Below, one piece after another: positions 25,627 to 32,084 of a DNA stretch of 32,084 nt. The notes under the pieces are model-generated. The model saw only the letters and a program-made list of their open reading frames with translations. It was not told the DNA's origin and ran no database searches. Location of the stretch: contig CACJKA010000004.1 in assembly GCA_902593945.1 (NCBI GenBank), positions 77,434 to 109,517 on the forward strand, read 5' to 3'. Both the position numbers and the translations under genes were made by a program. The stretch's first letter is position 1; each line of letters begins with the position of its first letter. This DNA comes from an uncultured Candidatus Poseidoniales archaeon. GTDB taxonomy: Archaea; Thermoplasmatota; Poseidoniia; Poseidoniales; Thalassarchaeaceae.

Positions 25627-25953
25627 ATGGTGACCGAAGAGTGGTTGGTTTCAGAAATTCAAAAAATAGTCCCAGACGCAAAAATTGAAGCCACTGATTT
25701 ACATGGTAGTGGGGACCATTTCCATGTCCGTGTAGTATCAGATTCTTATCAAGGAGTTAGACCATTACAGAGACAGAAACCTATCTTAAATCACTTTAAG
25801 CCATATATTGCTCAAAATATCGTTCATGCACTAGATTTGAAATGTATGACAAATGAGCAAGCGGAATCAACACTTAACACCGCTTTCGACCCTCACTCTG
25901 AGAAAAAAACAGAATTTTTTGGAGTGCATATTCGTAGAGAAAAAAAGGAGTAA
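25627..25953 (+). CDS. bolA: BolA family protein
   Basis: 108 residues with the BolA core: EEWLVSEIQKIVPDAKIEATDL, then GDHFHVRVVSDSYQG and RQKPILNHFKPYI. BolA proteins bind monothiol glutaredoxins through a shared [2Fe-2S] cluster in iron-sulfur trafficking. The frame is open from a TTG at 25576, but ATG 25627 fits the family's start. It ends 5 bp before the glutaredoxin gene, its known partner. The C-terminal about 30 residues (EQAESTLNTAFDPHSEKK...) extend beyond the minimal fold. Confidence 0.9.
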   Translation: MVTEEWLVSEIQKIVPDAKIEATDLHGSGDHFHVRVVSDSYQGVRPLQRQKPILNHFKPYIAQNIVHALDLKCMTNEQAESTLNTAFDPHSEKKTEFFGVHIRREKKE

Positions 25954-25958
25954 ATAAA

Positions 25959-26285
25959 ATGAGTTTTAATTGGACCCCGGATGAATTACAAGAGATAGTT
26001 GACAATAACCCAATTGTGTTGTTTATGAAAGGCACTCCCGAACAACCAAGGTGTGGTTTTAGCAATAGAGCCGCGATGGTCCTAGGGCAATTGGAAGAAA
26101 AATGGGCTAGCGTCGATGTCCTTTCTGATCCAAGAGCAATTCCATCTATTTGTTCTTGGTCTGATTTTCCAACAATGCCTCAGATTTTTATTAACGGGGA
26201 GTTAATTGGTGGTTCTGATATCGCTTTGGAAATGTATGAAAGTGGTGAACTTCAAAAGATGATTTCCGAAGCATCGACAGAGTGA
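25959..26285 (+). CDS. grxD: Monothiol CGFS glutaredoxin (Grx4/GrxD type)
   Basis: 108 residues with the CGFS active site (Cys32) in MKGTPEQPRCGFSNRA and the downstream WSDFPTMPQIFINGELIGGSD. CGFS glutaredoxins carry and transfer [2Fe-2S] clusters rather than reduce disulfides. GGAG lies eight bases before ATG 25959. It sits directly behind bolA, matching their known complex, and 1 base before the transporter start. Confidence 0.95.
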   Translation: MSFNWTPDELQEIVDNNPIVLFMKGTPEQPRCGFSNRAAMVLGQLEEKWASVDVLSDPRAIPSICSWSDFPTMPQIFINGELIGGSDIALEMYESGELQKMISEASTE

Positions 26286-26286
26286 G

Positions 26287-27210
26287 ATGAAATTGATGTC
26301 GGTCAATGAGGACCGAAAAAATATGATTATCGCTTTATTCGGCTCGACCTTGATTTCCTTCGCACCTCTTCTGTATCGATATTCAGAAACTAATCCAGTT
26401 ACTGGGGCCTTTTTTCGTATGGCATACGCTCTTCCTGTTTTGATATTGATTATTTATATCCTAGGTTCGGAAGATACTCGTAGTCGAGAATCACGCTTTT
26501 TGACCTTATTTGCTGGGTTACTCATTTCTTTAGATTTTGTAGGCTATCATACTGCAATTGATTATATAGGAACTGGAATAGCTACCATGATTGGTAATTC
26601 TCAAGTGATTATAGTTACTTTGGTAAGTTGGAAATTTCTCGGAGAGAAACCAAACAAATCTATACTTTTTGCTTTACCTGTTGTAGTCCTAGGTCTGGCA
26701 TTAATTTCAGGAATATGGGATGATCAGCCATATGGCGAAGACCCATTTAAGGGTGTAATAGCGGGTGTTTTTGCAGCTATTTTTTATTCTTCTTTTTTAA
26801 TAGTGTATAGATATTCGAATAGAGAAATGGCCCCAGCACAGAATCTTCAATTTGATGCAACTCTTGGAGCCGCAGTAGGGCTTCTTTTTATCGGAATGAT
26901 GCCTTTAAATTCACTCGGAGTTGAACCAATTATTCTTCAGCCCGAATGGCCAAATCATACTTGGCTAATTCTTCTAGCAATTTGTTGCCAAGTAGGTGGT
27001 TGGATCGCAATAACTTATGCATTGCCTAGACTTCCTGGTGCCAAGACGTCTTTTGCAGTGCTTTTACAACCCGTTTTGACTATAATTTGGGGTTTATTGA
27101 TTTTAAGAGAAGACCCTTCTTTTCAACAGTCTTTGGGAATATTACTAATCTTAGGTTCTGTGATTTCCGTAACAATCTTTGGCAATACTAGAGTTAACAC
27201 TGATGGATAA
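26287..27210 (+). CDS. EamA/DMT family transporter
   Basis: 307 residues with about ten hydrophobic helices in two EamA repeats. The first opens with IIALFGSTLISFAPLLYRYS and the second follows DDQPYGEDPFKGVIAGVFAAI. Each ends with the family pattern (FLGEKPNKSILFALPVVVLGL and REDPSFQQSLGILLILGSV). A drug/metabolite-type exporter or importer of the cell membrane; the substrate is not predictable. Starts at ATG 26287, or ATG 26296 three codons later, overlapping or abutting the glutaredoxin stop, so it is last in the rpe operon. Confidence 0.88.
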   Translation: MKLMSVNEDRKNMIIALFGSTLISFAPLLYRYSETNPVTGAFFRMAYALPVLILIIYILGSEDTRSRESRFLTLFAGLLISLDFVGYHTAIDYIGTGIATMIGNSQVIIVTLVSWKFLGEKPNKSILFALPVVVLGLALISGIWDDQPYGEDPFKGVIAGVFAAIFYSSFLIVYRYSNREMAPAQNLQFDATLGAAVGLLFIGMMPLNSLGVEPIILQPEWPNHTWLILLAICCQVGGWIAITYALPRLPGAKTSFAVLLQPVLTIIWGLLILREDPSFQQSLGILLILGSVISVTIFGNTRVNTDG

Positions 27211-27215
27211 TTAGG

Positions 27216-27280
27216 TGTACAGGGCGAGAGATATTAGCGAGGGGATGGGATGCACTCAGCAGAACCTTACGACCTGTACG
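27216..27280. ncRNA. Putative small structured RNA between convergent genes
   Basis: GTACAGG (27217-27223) and CCTGTAC (27273-27279) pair perfectly and extend by one G-U pair, closing a 49-base purine-rich interior. It lies in the 147-bp gap between the convergent transporter and methionine aminopeptidase genes. It has no tRNA T-arm or anticodon arm, and no clear C/D boxes. It may be a small RNA or only a 3'-end hairpin. Confidence 0.3.
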
Positions 27281-27357
27281 ATGTTTGATATAGGCCGGTA
27301 ATTCATAATCCTTCTTGGATTTAACACGAAAATAAGCAAAAATCTAGGTTTTCTTCC

Positions 27358-28368
27358 CTAAAGTACTGTTAATACTTCAGGACCTCCATCAGTAACAATT
27401 ACTGTATGTTCAAATTGCCCCACATTTCCTCCATCGACATCTCTCAAAGCCTCATAAACTTCTAAGAATCTTATTGAAGTTAGTTTCTTAGTCATAGCTT
27501 TCCATTTCTTCTGTAAAGAATCTTCATCTTCATTTGGGAATGGTTTTTCCAATAATGGATATGCCCATCTAGCAGCGAATGGTAATGTATTATAACGCTC
27601 TTCGATATATCTAGCCATAGTCGCGCCTAATGGTTTTAATTTGCCTTTTGAAAGTGCTTTGCGTATTGATACATCTCCTGTAACTCTCAAGATATTTGAA
27701 GATCCAGAGGGGGGTATATTTTCGACCATTCCTGATTTTCCAGTTGTATTAAATGGCTCAATCGCATATACACCTCCCACTTCCACATTTCCTTTGAAGC
27801 CTGAATTTGGCCCACAAGCAAATGAAGGAATCGAGGTCCCAGAATGCAAATTCCATCTTTCTAATTGATGCCCACATAAATTCCTGATAGCTTCAAATCC
27901 CGCATCTTTTGTTACTTGTTCTGCTGCTTTACCGATTTCATGCCAAGGAGTTTCTGGATGCATTTTTTCTATAGCTGCATCTCTGGCTTCTCTGGCTGCT
28001 TTAATCTGCTCAGTATGATTATTCCCATTGCCAACTTCTATTGTTAATGCATTATCTGCAAGAGCACCTTTAATATGGACTCCAACATCCAACTTAACCA
28101 GATCTCCTTTCTCAAATATCATTGGTTTTTCCCATCCTTCTGGAGGTAAATCATGATGACTAGAAGTAAAATGAGCAGCAATATCATTTACAGAAATTGT
28201 TACTGGAAATGCTGCTTGTCCCCCATGCCTTCTAATAAATCTCTCAGCTGAATCAATTACCTCTAGCCAAGGTTTTCCTTCTTGAATCTCATCTTTTATT
28301 CCTTCTAAGGTTCTTCTTGCAACGTGGCCAGCGTCTCTCCATTGCTTCAAATCCGCTTCTTCCACCAT
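27358..28368 (-). CDS. map: Methionine aminopeptidase, type II (archaeal)
   Basis: Removes the initiator methionine from nascent proteins. Metal-ligand segments of the pita-bread fold are visible: KLDVGVHIKGALADNAL (two Asp), CGHQLERWNLHSG (His), YAIEPFNTTG (Glu) and FEHTVIVT (Glu near the C-terminus). The insert between the His and last Glu, and SVNDIAAHFTS, mark the type II class. Length is 336. ATG 28368 lies inside the end of the Sua5/YrdC gene (22-bp overlap), so translation is probably coupled. Confidence 0.95.
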   Translation of the reverse strand: MVEEADLKQWRDAGHVARRTLEGIKDEIQEGKPWLEVIDSAERFIRRHGGQAAFPVTISVNDIAAHFTSSHHDLPPEGWEKPMIFEKGDLVKLDVGVHIKGALADNALTIEVGNGNNHTEQIKAAREARDAAIEKMHPETPWHEIGKAAEQVTKDAGFEAIRNLCGHQLERWNLHSGTSIPSFACGPNSGFKGNVEVGGVYAIEPFNTTGKSGMVENIPPSGSSNILRVTGDVSIRKALSKGKLKPLGATMARYIEERYNTLPFAARWAYPLLEKPFPNEDEDSLQKKWKAMTKKLTSIRFLEVYEALRDVDGGNVGQFEHTVIVTDGGPEVLTVL

Positions 28369-28949
28369 TCTAGAATCTCCTTTTCCGTGACCAAACCTTC
28401 TCTCAAAACCTCAATCTCGTTACCGTTGGGTGATTTACAGACCGTATACCATGCTATCAAGGTACTGGGTATTCCTCCCGAACATGTCCCTGATAAGAAA
28501 GAGATTGTATTTTCCGAAGAAGAAAGCGTTTTTGCAGCCATTTCACAGTCTTTTAATGGTTCAAGGCCACTAATATTAGCCGAAGTTGCAGTCAGTGGGC
28601 CTGTTTTTTCAATGAATTTTTTAGCAACTTTATTTTCTAAAATACGAATTGCTATTTTTTCTCCCCCCAACCTATTATCTAGTGGCTTCTTTGCAGGAAG
28701 TATGATAGTCAGAGAGCCTTCTGGGAATACGGCTAAAAAATCTTCTAAATCATTTGTTAAATGAACTAGTTTAGATGCCTGCTCTAAGTTAGCGACTCCT
28801 ATACTAACTACCATGTTTTTTGGCCTTTTTTTAATACTATACAATCTATCAAGAGATTCAGAAGTCAAGATACATCCTAATGCTGGAAGCGTAGATGTAG
28901 GGTAAACAACACAATTTCCTTTCAATACCTCTTCAACTTCTTTATCCAA
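28347..28949 (-). CDS. Threonylcarbamoyl-AMP synthase (Sua5/YrdC family)
   Basis: Makes threonylcarbamoyl-adenylate from threonine, bicarbonate and ATP, the first step of t6A modification of ANN-decoding tRNAs. Motifs: CVVYPTSTLPALGC, KKRPKNM, GPLTATSANISG and PSTLIAW. At 200 residues it is a YrdC-only protein without the C-terminal Sua5 domain. It overlaps map by 22 bp and starts 9 bp after the RDD gene, forming a leftward operon of translation-related genes. Confidence 0.92.
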   Translation of the reverse strand: MDKEVEEVLKGNCVVYPTSTLPALGCILTSESLDRLYSIKKRPKNMVVSIGVANLEQASKLVHLTNDLEDFLAVFPEGSLTIILPAKKPLDNRLGGEKIAIRILENKVAKKFIEKTGPLTATSANISGLEPLKDCEMAAKTLSSSENTISFLSGTCSGGIPSTLIAWYTVCKSPNGNEIEVLREGLVTEKEILEWWKKRI

Positions 28950-28958
28950 AATCTCACC

Positions 28959-29534
28959 CTACTTGATGTGCTTTCTATTCGCAGGAGGTAATGAATTAGC
29001 ATGAGCAACTATTGAACCAACACGCAAATCTATATTCGATTGATGAGTATGTCTTTGAGAAATGCGAGCCAAATCATATGCTCCAAAATAGAAGCTGAAA
29101 GGAAAAATTAGGTACACCAATTTCTTCATTGCACGTATTTCCCACATTTTATTTGTCATTTCTGAACCATCTTCTGCTAGAACAGCTAGACCCATTAATT
29201 TCTGACCAAAAGAACGAGAATAGTATAAACCAGTATACTTCCAATAAAACCAATGCGAAATTAGGATAATTGCACTCATGGCTAATGCATGATGAAAGTT
29301 CGACGAAGTCCAAAGTGTAATATTCCAGGCATTAATCATTTTTCCTTTGGAAAGTAATAGTAGGATTGTATTTACGATTGTAGTATCTAGAATAAAAGAA
29401 GTAATTCTCCTCACTCCCGATGCCAATATTGTTCCTTCTGGAACAGGCCAATGCCCCCCCTCTTCAGAGACTAATGCTTTAGCAAGTGTAACCCCGCCTT
29501 TATTGATAGAAATCGGAGAATCATGTTCGTTCAT
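28959..29534 (-). CDS. RDD domain membrane protein
   Basis: 191 residues. After a 40-residue soluble N-terminus comes RRITSFILDTTIVNT with the Arg/Asp pattern, then three or four membrane helices, RSFGQKLMGLAVLAEDG between helices, and a late Asp in NIDLRVG. This matches the RDD family (PF06271), a poorly characterised membrane family in which some members act in Na+/H+ exchange. Between the helicase and Sua5 genes with spacers of 9 bp each; co-transcribed by position. Specific role unknown. Confidence 0.78.
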   Translation of the reverse strand: MNEHDSPISINKGGVTLAKALVSEEGGHWPVPEGTILASGVRRITSFILDTTIVNTILLLLSKGKMINAWNITLWTSSNFHHALAMSAIILISHWFYWKYTGLYYSRSFGQKLMGLAVLAEDGSEMTNKMWEIRAMKKLVYLIFPFSFYFGAYDLARISQRHTHQSNIDLRVGSIVAHANSLPPANRKHIK

Positions 29535-29543
29535 AGGACCGCC

Positions 29544-31469
29544 TCAACTCATTCCCAAGAGGTGCCACGCCTCAAACTTACTATCGCGTACATACTCTAG
29601 CCACGCCCTCCAATTCTTATCACTACGCAATGTTGCAGGATCTCCAACCACAATCAAACCTCTTTTTGCCCTAGTCAGAGCAACATTCAGCCTTCTCATT
29701 TCAGATAGGAATCCTATATTTTGTTCAGTATTTGATCTTACACATGAGAAAATGATGACTTCCTTTTCTCTTCCTTGATAACCATCAACAGTTTTTACTT
29801 CCACATCATCTAATTTTTCGCTCATTGAATTACGAATAGCTCTTACTTGTCCCGCATAAGGTGTAATGATGCCAATATCCTTCTTCGTTATTTCTCCGGC
29901 CTCTAATATATCATTTAGAATTTTTATAACCCATGATACTTCAGCAGGGTTTTCTCTAGATGTTCCATCCGGAGAAACAACTTCTCCTCCCTCAACTGGC
30001 ACAAATGCAACAGGATTGTCCCAATCCGGCCAAAGCAAACCGGCGGGGGCAGGTCGATTTTCTGGCTTTACACCATCATCTAATTTATTTGAATAAAAAT
30101 GCTGATTTGGAAATTTTGAAATGGCTGGATGCATTCTATATTGTGTGGATAAGAGTAAAGGTTCTATTCCTAAATCCACTAATCTCTCAAATAATGATAT
30201 TTTCAAGCCTTTCTCTTCGGCTCTAAATGATATTACAGTCGGAGGTAGTTGTTTGTGGTCTCCAACTAATACAACTTGTCTCGCTCCTCTAGTCAATGCT
30301 ACTAATGATGCTGGTTCTGTGGCTTGTGTTGCTTCGTCAATTAATACTTGAGGGAATCTTCTTCCATCTAGAATTTCATTCCCGGAACCAATACATGTGC
30401 AACAAACAACTTGTGTTCTATCTAGGATATCATCTCTAATTTGATTTTCAATTCTCCTTATTTCTTTCCATCCTTTTTTGATATCTCGATAAGCTAAACC
30501 CTTTTCCTTTCCTTTCATAGAACTAATTCTTCTATTCAGTTTTTCATTGAGTTCTAATTGAGTATCTAAGTCTCTTCTTAATGGATGATTTTCCATCTTT
30601 GCATCCATTGTGGCCATTCTTAACTTCTCTCTAACCTTTACTGGTTGTCCTAATCTCACAACCCTCACTCCTCGAGCTAATAAACCTTCAAGTAAATTAT
30701 CTACTGCTACATTTGAATCAGCAACTGCGAGTATAGTTCCGATATCCATTTTTGACCAAGATTCTAAAATCCGAACAGCTGTATGGGTTTTTCCAGTGCC
30801 AGGAGGCCCTTGAATCAATGTTAATCTTCTTTCAACCGCTGCTTTTGATGCAACTAATTGGGGTTGATTTAGGTCATGAGCGAAAGTAGTACCTCTACCT
30901 CGAGCCCCTCCAAGTTCTGGTATCAGGCCAGCAGTACTGGGAGGGTCATGAACCATACCGAGTAATAGTTCTCTCAAAGGGACTCCTCCGTCTTCATCAA
31001 AAATACTGTTTAGAGCATCTCTCATTCTATCGAAAGCAATCCTATTGGCGCCCTTATCAATCCTCCAAGTATGTTTTCTAATATCTTTGGGGGTGTCTGA
31101 AAATACAATTTTTATTGACGATCTAGAGGTCGAATAGATAGTGCCTTCCAGTGGAGTTTCTTTCAAAGGATCTTTTCGTGAAATTAATACAATATCTCCT
31201 TGTCTGAAGCGATGAAATCCCATATCATTCTTTTTTTTGTTAGTGAACTTAACAATTCTTTGCCCAAATAACCAACCATCATTCTTCCCAATTAAGTCAA
31301 ACAGTGTTATTCCATTTTCAATCAATCTTTTTTTATTCCAGTTTTGTAATTTTTCACGAACATTTTGCATTTCATCATCTAATTCCCATCTTATGAGACT
31401 TAAGTATAATTCGTGATGATCTTGACTCCTATTAAATTTCACAGGAGGTACATCTGAACCCCCTTTCAT
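29544..31469 (-). CDS. UPF1/SMUBP2-like superfamily 1B helicase
   Basis: 641 residues. The N-terminal part has a beta-barrel-like segment (QGDIVLISRKDPLKETPLEG) as in IGHMBP2/SMUBP2. The helicase core shows motif I QGPPGTGKTHT (K227), Ia VADSNVAVDNLL, II VLIDEATQATEP (D378, E379), III LVGDHKQLPPTV, IV LSTQYRMHP, V TVDGYQGREKEVIIF and VI NVALTRAKRGLIVVG. An ATP-driven 5'-3' RNA/DNA helicase by family. The frame begins at GTG 31493, but ATG 31469 is preferred; a TATA-like GAATATACA lies about 40 bp upstream of it. First gene of the leftward block. Confidence 0.92.
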   Translation of the reverse strand: MKGGSDVPPVKFNRSQDHHELYLSLIRWELDDEMQNVREKLQNWNKKRLIENGITLFDLIGKNDGWLFGQRIVKFTNKKKNDMGFHRFRQGDIVLISRKDPLKETPLEGTIYSTSRSSIKIVFSDTPKDIRKHTWRIDKGANRIAFDRMRDALNSIFDEDGGVPLRELLLGMVHDPPSTAGLIPELGGARGRGTTFAHDLNQPQLVASKAAVERRLTLIQGPPGTGKTHTAVRILESWSKMDIGTILAVADSNVAVDNLLEGLLARGVRVVRLGQPVKVREKLRMATMDAKMENHPLRRDLDTQLELNEKLNRRISSMKGKEKGLAYRDIKKGWKEIRRIENQIRDDILDRTQVVCCTCIGSGNEILDGRRFPQVLIDEATQATEPASLVALTRGARQVVLVGDHKQLPPTVISFRAEEKGLKISLFERLVDLGIEPLLLSTQYRMHPAISKFPNQHFYSNKLDDGVKPENRPAPAGLLWPDWDNPVAFVPVEGGEVVSPDGTSRENPAEVSWVIKILNDILEAGEITKKDIGIITPYAGQVRAIRNSMSEKLDDVEVKTVDGYQGREKEVIIFSCVRSNTEQNIGFLSEMRRLNVALTRAKRGLIVVGDPATLRSDKNWRAWLEYVRDSKFEAWHLLGMS

Positions 31470-31546
31470 GACTATCCCAGTGAGAATACACACATCACGC
31501 TTTCTAGTGTATATTCACGAAATTTGAATTTATTGATTTACACTTT

Positions 31547-31556
31547 CTCACGTGAG
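31547..31556. promoter_or_regulatory. Palindrome in the divergent helicase/zinc-ribbon gap
   Basis: CTCACGTGAG is a perfect 10-bp palindrome in the 135-bp gap between the divergent starts. A candidate operator, though short enough to arise by chance. Confidence 0.25.
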
Positions 31557-31604
31557 GATTATACGGTATGTTTTGTCGAGTGCGAATGTCTGAGGGGATG
31601 CAGG

Positions 31605-32084
31605 GTGTTCGATAAGTTCCGGAATTGGAGAAATACGGAGGACAAGGGACAGGTATGTCCAGCCTGCCAACATAAAAATGAAGAGGGTGCAGTAAAATGT
31701 ACATTATGCCTTTATGATTTACAAAAACCTTCATTTCAACAAGATTCAGGCCCAACTGAAGAAGTCACGAAAGATCTTTTTGATGAATTATTAGGAGATT
31801 TTGATGAAGAAGAGTCCGAAGAAATAATTGATTGGTCTAAGACAACTTTCCAAATTGATGATGTAACTATTGATGTCCAGCAATATGACGGCGATGATGG
31901 AATAGTAGTTTCAAAAAACCCTTCATTTGCTTTAACTGTAGACAATCCTGAACCTTCTGATGAAGAAGACGAAGATTATGTTTTGAAGCCTGAAGATGCT
32001 CCCGAATTTGTTACTAAGTTCGAGATTCCTGAAGAGGAACTAGAAGAGGTTGAAGAGATAGCTTACAAGCCTGTTGAGTTAGTA
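31605..32084 (+). CDS. Acidic zinc-ribbon protein, N-terminal part
   Basis: The open frame runs off the right edge, so the C-terminus is missing. GTG 31605 is chosen because GAGGGG lies about seven bases upstream and no ATG occurs in frame. The visible 160 residues start VFDKFRNWRNTEDKGQV, followed by a zinc ribbon (CPACQHKNEEGAVKCTLC). The remainder is very acidic (runs such as GDFDEEESEE and SDEEDEDYVL), probably disordered, with short hydrophobic patches. An adaptor or regulatory role is possible; no enzyme motif is seen in this part. Confidence 0.75.
   Translation, partial: MFDKFRNWRNTEDKGQVCPACQHKNEEGAVKCTLCLYDLQKPSFQQDSGPTEEVTKDLFDELLGDFDEEESEEIIDWSKTTFQIDDVTIDVQQYDGDDGIVVSKNPSFALTVDNPEPSDEEDEDYVLKPEDAPEFVTKFEIPEEELEEVEEIAYKPVELV

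Noticed and set aside
27217-27279. tRNA-like 7-bp acceptor stem
   Set aside because: No T-arm with GGTTC next to the 3' stem, no anticodon arm and no CCA context.

Overview
The window reads as a chromosomal segment of a planktonic Marine Group II euryarchaeon (Candidatus Poseidoniales, Thermoplasmatota). This is inferred from gene content, not from a marker-gene search. Archaeal markers are the D-family DNA polymerase large subunit, the iron-sulfur primase large subunit, archaeal type II methionine aminopeptidase, MptE-type pterin pyrophosphokinase, DUF373, and a bacterio-opsin-activator-type HTH protein. Bacterial-looking aerobic genes (class II fumarase, a BolA/monothiol glutaredoxin pair, thioredoxin, CsaA) and a large Ca-binding surface protein fit that group. 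Base composition is AT-rich except at two places noted below. No rRNA, tRNA, CRISPR array, insertion sequence or phage gene is evident.

Left part (1-8.1 kb): the C-terminal 1,250 residues of a giant anchored surface protein (end of a VWA domain, nested jelly-roll and propeller-like modules, ten thrombospondin type 3 repeats, membrane anchor), an HTH_10 regulator and a small zinc-ribbon protein. These run rightwards and meet a leftward priL-DUF373 pair. mptE diverges from priL.

Replication and nucleotide part (8.1-15 kb): the PolD large subunit gene (leftward) diverges from a pyrE-csaA operon, which converges on a zinc-ribbon membrane protein. A cyclophilin follows.

Centre (15-20.9 kb): a class II fumarase fused to an N-terminal ribbon-helix-helix domain. 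Then comes the only long gene-free stretch, 16.60-17.36 kb: GC-rich, strongly purine/pyrimidine-skewed, with hairpins, an internal duplication, an archaeal-type promoter and a T-run. I read it as an unassigned long structured RNA gene. A propeller protein, an M32 carboxypeptidase and a ferritin-like/VIT metal transporter follow on the minus strand.

Right part (21-32.1 kb): an S15-type lipoprotein hydrolase, a winged-helix STAND ATPase, and thioredoxin facing an rpe-bolA-grx-EamA transporter operon. A leftward block follows: UPF1-like helicase, RDD protein, Sua5/YrdC, methionine aminopeptidase. The right edge carries the start of an acidic zinc-ribbon protein. Genes are very tightly packed: three convergent pairs have abutting or overlapping stop codons, and several genes look leaderless.
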